DNA of 64,000 bases. Source: Sphingobium indicum B90A (GTDB taxonomy: Bacteria > Pseudomonadota > Alphaproteobacteria > Sphingomonadales > Sphingomonadaceae). The position numbers were made by a program, and so were the translations under genes. Location of the stretch: assembly GCF_000264945.2 (NCBI RefSeq), contig NZ_CP013070.1, positions 2,790,001 to 2,854,000 on the forward strand, read 5' to 3'. The notes beneath the pieces were generated by a model. The model searched no databases. It was not told where the DNA came from and saw only the letters and a list, made by a program, of their open reading frames with translations. How positions within the stretch are numbered: the first letter of the stretch is position 1; each line of letters starts with the position of its first letter. Shown piece by piece: positions 58,758 to 64,000 of this stretch.

Positions 58758-59537
58758 CTATTTCTTCTTCAGCGTGGCCGGCTTCCTTGCGGGCACAGGC
58801 TGCTTCGCGGGCGGCGGCGCGGCGATCGACGGGGTCGGCTGAGCGGGCGGCGTCGGCAGCGCCGTCACCGGCGGCTTGCCGTCGCTTTCGATCGATGCCT
58901 GGAGGATGATCGTCGGATCGGCGGGCGGCTCGCCCTCATGGATCGCGTCGACATATTGCATGCCCTCGATCACGCGGCCGAACACCGTATATTTCTTGTC
59001 GAGCTGCATGCGCGGCAGGAAGACGATGAAGAACTGGCTGTTGGCGCTGTCCTCGCTCTGGGCGCGGGCCATGGAGACGGTGCCGCGCAGATGCGGCATC
59101 GGATTGAACTCCGCCTTCAGGTCCGGCAGCGTCGAACCGCCGGTTCCGTCGCCCTTGGGATCGCCGCCCTGCGCCATGAAGCCGGGGATGACGCGGTGGA
59201 ACTTGAGGCCGTTGTAGAAGCCCTGCCGCGTCAGCTCCTTGATCCGCTCTACATGGCCGGGCGCGATGTCGGGACGCAACTGGATGCGCACGCGGCCGCC
59301 GCTCGACAGGTCGAGATCCCAGACATTCTGGGGATCGACCGGCACCGTGGCCGCCGGCAACCTGGATGCGGGGTCGAGGCCGAGCTGCTTGGCGGTCTGC
59401 TCCGCGCGCACGGCCGCCTCCTCCTTCTTCATCTCCTCAGCATTGCGGCCGCCGCCGCCCTGGGCCAGGGCAGCGCCGCTCGATGCATAGAGGGCGAAAC
59501 CGATCGCCACGGTCTTGAGCGCCGACGTGAACCGCAT
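58758..59537 (-). CDS. Exported cyclophilin-type peptidylprolyl isomerase
   Basis: Cyclophilins speed proline isomerisation during folding. The 259-residue precursor has a signal peptide (ALKTVAIGFALYASSGAALA) and the cyclophilin motifs FYNGLKFHRVIPGFMAQGGD, GTGGSTLPDLKAEF and SQFFIVFLP. A Pro/Ala/Lys-rich tail follows. The ATG at 59537 has GAGG upstream; the codon at 59555 is TTG. coaD lies upstream on the same strand. Confidence 0.93.
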   Translation of the reverse strand: MRFTSALKTVAIGFALYASSGAALAQGGGGRNAEEMKKEEAAVRAEQTAKQLGLDPASRLPAATVPVDPQNVWDLDLSSGGRVRIQLRPDIAPGHVERIKELTRQGFYNGLKFHRVIPGFMAQGGDPKGDGTGGSTLPDLKAEFNPMPHLRGTVSMARAQSEDSANSQFFIVFLPRMQLDKKYTVFGRVIEGMQYVDAIHEGEPPADPTIILQASIESDGKPPVTALPTPPAQPTPSIAAPPPAKQPVPARKPATLKKK

Positions 59538-59632
59538 GAATGCTGCTTTCCTCAAATTTTGCCCAGATGCGAAGTTGCCCCTGATAGCGCCCTCTTCGCG
59601 ATTGGCAACTGAACGAAGGCTGAGTGGAGCCT

Positions 59633-60145
59633 TCAGCCCTGCCCTTTCAGGCCGATGGCGGCCACCCGCGCCTCCACTTCCTCGCGCACGGCGGGGCTGA
59701 CGAATTTGTGGATCGGCCCGCCATAGAGCGCGATTTCCTTGACCAGGCGGGATGCGATGGGCTGCAGCGACACGTCCGCCATCAGGAAGACGGTTTCCAC
59801 CCGGCCGTTGATCTGCTGGTTCATCCCCGCCATCTGATATTCATATTCGAAGTCCGCGACGGCGCGCAGGCCCCGGATGATGACGCTGGCCCCCTGCGAT
59901 TCGGCGAAGTCCATCAGCAGCGAGTTGAAGCCGGTGACGACGATTTCCGTGTCGATGCCCGCGCATTCGCGGCGGACCATGTCCAGCCGTTCTTCGTCGG
60001 AGAACATCGGGGATTTGGAGATGTTGGTGGTGACGCCGATCACCAGCTTGTCGACCAGCTTCGCGCCGCGCCGGATGATGTCCATATGACCCAAGGTGAT
60101 CGGATCGAATGTGCCGGGATAGACCCCCACCCTCTGCTTGCTCAT
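59633..60145 (-). CDS. coaD: Phosphopantetheine adenylyltransferase
   Basis: CoaD makes dephospho-CoA from 4'-phosphopantetheine and ATP. The 170-residue protein has the nucleotidyltransferase motif YPGTFDPITLGHMDIIRRG with the T/HxGH residues, IIRGLRAVADFEYEYQMAGM and SSRLVKEIA-type ISSR region (QPIASRLVKEIALYGG). It starts at the ATG at 60145, 4 bp after the ispA stop, so the two are coupled. Confidence 0.97.
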   Translation of the reverse strand: MSKQRVGVYPGTFDPITLGHMDIIRRGAKLVDKLVIGVTTNISKSPMFSDEERLDMVRRECAGIDTEIVVTGFNSLLMDFAESQGASVIIRGLRAVADFEYEYQMAGMNQQINGRVETVFLMADVSLQPIASRLVKEIALYGGPIHKFVSPAVREEVEARVAAIGLKGQG

Positions 60146-60149
60146 GCCC

Positions 60150-61067
60150 CTAGCGATCCCTTTCCACGATATAGTCGGCGATGGCGCGCAGCAGGTCCGC
60201 CCCCGGCCCGTGCCCGTGCAGATGCGCCTTGGCCTGTCCCACCAGCAGGCGAGCCTGCTCCCGCGCCCGCTCCACCCCCAGCAGCGAGACGAAGGTTTCC
60301 TTCCCCGCCGCCGCGTCCTTGCCCAGCGCCTTGCCGGCGAGAACGGCGTCCCCCTCCACGTCCAGCAGGTCGTCGGCGATCTGGAAGGCAAGGCCGATGT
60401 CGCGGGCATAGCCGTGCAGGCGCATCCGCCCCTCCGGCGGGATGCGGGCCATGATCGCCGCCGCATCGACGCAGACGGCGATCAGCGCGCCGGTCTTCAA
60501 CTGCTGGAGCCGGGTGACTGTGGGCAGGTCGAAGCTGGCCTTCTCCGCCTCCAGGTCCATCATCTGACCACCCGCCATGCCGCTGGTGCCGCTGGCGACG
60601 GCGAGCGCCTTCACCAGTTCGATCCGGACGAAGGGGTCGGGATGCGTTTCCTCGTCCGCCAATATCTCGAACGCCAGGTCGTGCAGGCAATCGCCCGCCA
60701 GGATCGCCGTCGCTTCGTCGAACGCCCTGTGCACGGTCGGCTTGCCCCGGCGCATGTCGTCATCGTCCATCGCCGGAAGATCGTCATGCACCAGCGAATA
60801 GACATGGATGCATTCGACCGCGACGCCGACCCGCAGCGCAGACTCCCGCGAGATGTTGAACAGGTCGCTGGCCGCCTGCACCAGCAGCGGGCGCAGCCGC
60901 TTGCCGCCGTCCATGGCGGCATGGCGCATCGCCTCGTACAAGCGGCGGCGCGGATCGTCGGGGACCGCCAGCAGCCGGTCGAACAGGCGGTCGACATCGG
61001 CCGCCACGGCCGCCGCGCGGCCGGCCACCAGGCCCGTCGCGGGGGGCGAGGCGGAACCCCCGCTCAT
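60150..61067 (-). CDS. ispA: Polyprenyl (farnesyl) diphosphate synthase
   Basis: IspA builds farnesyl (or geranylgeranyl) diphosphate for quinones, hopanoids and carotenoids. The 305-residue protein has GGKRLRPLLVQAASDLF, the first Asp-rich motif in VHDDLPAMDDDD, the KTGALI segment and the second Asp-rich motif in QIADDLLDVEGD. The chain-length choice cannot be read reliably. It lies between xseB and coaD; this xseB-ispA order is common. Confidence 0.95.
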   Translation of the reverse strand: MSGGSASPPATGLVAGRAAAVAADVDRLFDRLLAVPDDPRRRLYEAMRHAAMDGGKRLRPLLVQAASDLFNISRESALRVGVAVECIHVYSLVHDDLPAMDDDDMRRGKPTVHRAFDEATAILAGDCLHDLAFEILADEETHPDPFVRIELVKALAVASGTSGMAGGQMMDLEAEKASFDLPTVTRLQQLKTGALIAVCVDAAAIMARIPPEGRMRLHGYARDIGLAFQIADDLLDVEGDAVLAGKALGKDAAAGKETFVSLLGVERAREQARLLVGQAKAHLHGHGPGADLLRAIADYIVERDR

Positions 61068-61093
61068 GACCGCCTCTCCCGCATGCGGCACGC

Positions 61094-61354
61094 TCAGTCC
61101 GAACCGAAGGGCTGCGCGCCGGTCACGGCGCCGCCTGCGTCGATCGTCAGCTTGGCGATGCGCGCTTCGGCCGCCTGGAGCCGTTCCATGCAGCGTTTCC
61201 GCAGCTCCTCGCCCTGCGAATAGAGCGAGATGGATTCGTCGAGCGGCACGTCCCCGCTCTCCAGCCGCCGGACGATCGATTCGAGCGCGCGCAACGCATC
61301 TTCGAACGACATCTGCGACGGATCGCCCTGTTGTGTCATGCTGTCTTGCGCCAT
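61094..61354 (-). CDS. xseB: Exodeoxyribonuclease VII small subunit
   Basis: XseB is the small, helical partner of XseA in the single-strand exonuclease VII. The 86-residue protein has the family core MSFEDALRALESIVRRLESG, DVPLDESISLYSQGEELRKR and ERLQAAEARI. It is the first gene of the xseB-ispA-coaD group and is divergent from a lipoprotein gene. The large subunit gene is not in the window. Confidence 0.95.
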   Translation of the reverse strand: MAQDSMTQQGDPSQMSFEDALRALESIVRRLESGDVPLDESISLYSQGEELRKRCMERLQAAEARIAKLTIDAGGAVTGAQPFGSD

Positions 61355-61521
61355 GTCCCTGCATTGGCGGCCCCCGCCCGCCCGGTCAAGCCCGCATGGG
61401 CCATGGCCGCCGATTCCGGCCGCCGTTCACGAAAACGTCATGACGTCGCACCACTGGCTGGCGGACTTGCGGCAGTTTTGCGTTGACGCTTGGCATGGCT
61501 AGTGCACATAGAAGGACCGCT

Positions 61522-61902
61522 ATGAAATATCATCTCCCCCTGATCTCCGTAGCGGCGCTTGCGCTGCTTTCCGCCTGCAACAAGAATGACGAACCCGAAG
61601 TCGTGGGCGGCCCCGCCGATCCCATGGCCGAAAAGCTCGCCAATGCCGCGCCCATCGAACTGCCGCCGATGGTGAAGGAAAGCCATCAATATCGCTGCAA
61701 GGACAACAGCCTGATCTTCGTCGACTTCATGAGCGACGACAAGACGGCGAACCTGCGCACCGAAAAGGACGGCGCGCCGACCAAGCTGACCGCCGCCGAA
61801 GCCGGCAAGCCCTTCGAGGGCGCCGGTTACAAGATCGAGGGTTCGGGCAAGCAGATCACCGCCACCCTTCCGGGCAAGGACGCGGTTAGCTGCAAGGGCT
61901 GA
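61522..61902 (+). CDS. Lipoprotein, possibly MliC-like
   Basis: The 126-residue precursor has a lipobox LLSAC near residue 19. The mature part has a cysteine pair in the MliC lysozyme-inhibitor pattern: HQYRCKDNSLIFVDFMSDDK, LTAAEAGKPFEGAGYKIEGS, and a final KDAVSCKG. The match is by eye and moderate, so inhibition of lysozyme is only a suggestion. It is followed by a clear terminator. Confidence 0.75.
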   Translation: MKYHLPLISVAALALLSACNKNDEPEVVGGPADPMAEKLANAAPIELPPMVKESHQYRCKDNSLIFVDFMSDDKTANLRTEKDGAPTKLTAAEAGKPFEGAGYKIEGSGKQITATLPGKDAVSCKG

Positions 61903-61930
61903 TCTTCTTTCATTTTCCCGCATATCCCGG

Positions 61931-61968
61931 CCGGTCTTCCCATGCGGAAGGCCGGTCTTTTTATTTTT
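61931..61968 (+). terminator. Rho-independent terminator after the lipoprotein gene
   Basis: CCGGTCTTCC (61931-61940) pairs with GGAAGGCCGG (61946-61955), with one G-T wobble, over a 5-nt loop and is followed by TCTTTTTATTTTT. It lies 28 bp after the lipoprotein stop. Confidence 0.85.
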
Positions 61969-62003
61969 GGGTTGGCGGAAGGTGGCCGGTGGGGGATGTT
62001 CTT

Positions 62004-62162
62004 AATCCTCCCTGCGCGAAGCGTGGGGAGGGGGACCATGCGAAGCATGGTGGAGGGGAAATGGCGCGACCTGCGTATTTCCCCTCCACCACCGCCTTCG
62101 GCGGCGTCGAAGAGAGGCACGTGACTCTCTTCGACCCTCCCCATCTTGCGATGGGGAGGAAT
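62004..62162. repeat. Hairpin repeat, family D copy 3
   Basis: The repeat runs from AATCCTCCC to GGGGAGGAAT, with inner hairpins including CCATGCGAAGCATGG and a GAAGAGAG-N8-CTCTCTTC stem not present in the other copies. It fills most of the gap between the lipoprotein terminator and purL. It contains no gene. Confidence 0.75.
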
Positions 62163-62253
62163 AGGATGGGTGCGCCTTCCGCGACATTGCGCCGGATGCG
62201 GGTGGGCCATCATCTTATTGTCTATCGAACGCTCCATCGCTAAAGGCGCGCTC

Positions 62254-64000
62254 ATGTCCAGCACCGCATCCCAGATCACGCCCCAGGTCGTCGCCGAACA
62301 TGGGCTTTCCCCGGAAGAATATGATCGCGTCCTGAACGCGCTCGGCCGGGAGCCCAACCTCACCGAACTCGGCATATTCTCGGTCATGTGGTCGGAGCAT
62401 TGCTCCTATAAAAGCTCGCGAATCCATCTGAAGAAGCTGCCGACCGAAGGGCCGCAGGTGATTTGCGGCCCCGGCGAGAATGCGGGCGTCGTCGACATCG
62501 GCGATGGGCAGGCGGCGATCTTCAAGATGGAGAGCCACAACCACCCCAGCTATATCGAACCCTATCAGGGCGCGGCGACGGGCGTGGGCGGCATTTTGCG
62601 CGACGTGTTCACCATGGGCGCGCGGCCGGTGGCGAATATGAACGCGCTGCGCTTCGGGCGGCCCGATCACCCCAAGATGAAGCATCTCATCAGCGGCGTG
62701 GTGCGCGGCATCGGCGGCTACGGCAATTGCGTGGGCGTGCCGACCGTGGGCGGCGAGGTGAATTTCCACCCCGCCTATGACGGCAACATCCTGGTCAACG
62801 CCATGACCGTGGGCGTCGCGGAGACGGACAAGATCTTCTACAGCGCCGCGTCGGGCGTGGGCAATCCGATCGTCTATGTGGGGTCGAAGACCGGGCGCGA
62901 CGGCATCCATGGCGCGACCATGGCGTCGGCGGATTTCGGCGAGGATTCGGAGGAGAAGCGGCCGACCGTGCAGGTGGGCGACCCCTTCACCGAAAAGCTG
63001 CTGATCGAGGCGTGCCTGGAACTGATGGCGTCGGACGCCATCGTCGCGATCCAGGACATGGGCGCGGCGGGCCTCACCTCCTCCTCGGTGGAGATGGCGT
63101 CCAAGGGCGGCGTCGGCATCCAGCTCGACATGGACAAGGTGCCGCAGCGCGAAACCGGCATGACCGCCTATGAGATGATGCTGTCGGAGTCGCAGGAGCG
63201 GATGCTGATGGTCCTCCAGCCGGGCAAGGAGGATTTTGCCGAGGCCATTTTCCGCAAGTGGGAACTAGACTTCGCGGTGATCGGCCATGTGACCGATACG
63301 GGCCGCATGGTGCTGGTCCATCAAGGCGAGACGGTGTGCGACATTCCGCTGGCTCCGCTGGCCGACGACGCGCCGCTCTATGACCGTCCGGCGATGGCGA
63401 AGGAGGAATATAAGGCCTGGTCGGGCGTGCAGCCGCTGGGCGAGATCGCGGAGAGCGCCGACATCGGCGCCGACCTGATCAGGCTGATGGGTTCGCCGGA
63501 CATCGCCTCGCGCCGGTGGATTTGGGAGCAATATGACCATATGGTCGGCGCCGACACGGTGCAGCGCCCCGGCGGCGATGCGGCGGTGGTGCGCGTCCAT
63601 GGATCGCAAAAGGGCATCGCGATCAGCACCGACTGCACGCCGCGCTATTGCTATGCCGATCCCTATGAGGGAGGCAAGCAAGCCATCGCGGAATGTTATC
63701 GCAACATCAGCGCGGTCGGCGCGACGCCGCTGGCCGTCACCAACTGCCTGAACTTCGCCAATCCGCAGCGGCCGGAGATCATGGCGCAGTTCACCGGCTG
63801 CCTGGAGGGCATGGGCGACGCCTGCCGGGCGCTGGATTTCCCCATCGTGTCGGGCAATGTGTCGCTCTACAATGAATCCAAGGCGACCGGCGGCGGCTCC
63901 GCAATCCTGCCGACGCCCGCCATCGGCGGCATTGGCCTGCTCAAGGATGTCGACGGGATGGCGACCGTCGCTTTCAAGAATGAGGGCGACGCGATCTGGC
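62254..64000 (+). CDS. purL: Phosphoribosylformylglycinamidine synthase II (partial)
   Basis: PurL turns FGAR into FGAM in purine synthesis. The reading frame starts at the ATG at 62254 ([19 protein letters not shown]) and runs off the window end after 582 codons. It has the active-site region [39 protein letters not shown] with the metal and catalytic residues, [16 protein letters not shown] and [11 protein letters not shown]. It is the short, PurQ/PurS-dependent form. The missing C-terminus would lie beyond 64000. Confidence 0.97.
   Translation, partial: MSSTASQITPQVVAEHGLSPEEYDRVLNALGREPNLTELGIFSVMWSEHCSYKSSRIHLKKLPTEGPQVICGPGENAGVVDIGDGQAAIFKMESHNHPSYIEPYQGAATGVGGILRDVFTMGARPVANMNALRFGRPDHPKMKHLISGVVRGIGGYGNCVGVPTVGGEVNFHPAYDGNILVNAMTVGVAETDKIFYSAASGVGNPIVYVGSKTGRDGIHGATMASADFGEDSEEKRPTVQVGDPFTEKLLIEACLELMASDAIVAIQDMGAAGLTSSSVEMASKGGVGIQLDMDKVPQRETGMTAYEMMLSESQERMLMVLQPGKEDFAEAIFRKWELDFAVIGHVTDTGRMVLVHQGETVCDIPLAPLADDAPLYDRPAMAKEEYKAWSGVQPLGEIAESADIGADLIRLMGSPDIASRRWIWEQYDHMVGADTVQRPGGDAAVVRVHGSQKGIAISTDCTPRYCYADPYEGGKQAIAECYRNISAVGATPLAVTNCLNFANPQRPEIMAQFTGCLEGMGDACRALDFPIVSGNVSLYNESKATGGGSAILPTPAIGGIGLLKDVDGMATVAFKNEGDAIW

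Noticed and set aside
60143..60466. 107-codon N-terminal extension of CoaD
   Set aside because: It is Arg/Trp/Cys-rich out-of-frame ispA sequence; the CoaD start is the ATG at 60145.

Overview
The window is a 64 kb piece of a GC-rich alphaproteobacterial chromosome, most likely a member of the Sphingomonadaceae (Sphingobium/Sphingomonas type). This is an inference from several things seen together: the gene order recA, response regulator, CckA-like kinase, DUF2062, smpB, dapA, lytic transglycosylase; an alphaproteobacterial LexA box (GAAC-N7-GAAC) before recA; an NDUFA12 homologue and a DUF2155 lipoprotein; a class II DAHP synthase; and protein sequences of sphingomonad character. Nearly all of it is housekeeping chromosome. 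I saw no rRNA, tRNA, CRISPR array, prophage or intact transposase gene.

Layout. 0-9.5 kb: recA, the cckA-like hybrid kinase, smpB, dapA, a soluble lytic transglycosylase and greB. 9.5-21 kb: PPK2, aspS, rnd, an I78-type lipoprotein, a zinc-finger/HNH-like protein, a PH-domain protein, an AbrB/Doc toxin-antitoxin pair, lepA, a CsgG-like exported protein, regulators and a glycosyltransferase. 21-27 kb: a molybdenum island with a truncated assimilatory nitrate reductase, modA, modB and modC, interrupted by a HAD phosphatase gene. 26.5-32 kb: a surface-polysaccharide operon (glycosyltransferase, KpsC-like and KpsS-like Kdo transferases, a small-molecule kinase), with a HIT protein upstream. 32-38.5 kb: scoAB with a divergent LysR regulator, a thiS-thiG fusion, aroQ-accB-accC and arsC. 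38.5-50 kb: a GIY-YIG nuclease gene enclosed in a REP palindrome, polA, manC, a Bax inhibitor-1 protein, cysS, class II DAHP synthase and a ParA-like ATPase. 50-64 kb: a GGDEF-EAL protein, a fatty acyl-AMP ligase, recX, DUF192, NDUFA12, DUF2155, aat, queA, a cyclophilin, coaD, ispA, xseB, a lipoprotein and the start of purL.

The most unusual content is in the intergenic DNA. At least six kinds of palindromic dispersed repeat are present. Several have ends reading TAG(G/A)... and ...(C/T)CTA, and these ends coincide exactly with the stop codons of adjacent genes: slt, the glycosyltransferase at 20.1 kb, the nitrate reductase, scoB, polA and queA. The simplest reading is that IS-derived mini-elements with a TA target duplication inserted into the TA of TAA/TAG stop codons and regenerated a TAG each time. 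In the nitrate reductase the element appears to have created a premature stop that removed the C-terminal domain. A REP hairpin (CGTCACCCCGG...) occurs as the core of two of these elements, and in one place its loop is replaced by a complete GIY-YIG nuclease gene, which suggests a REP/nuclease partnership.
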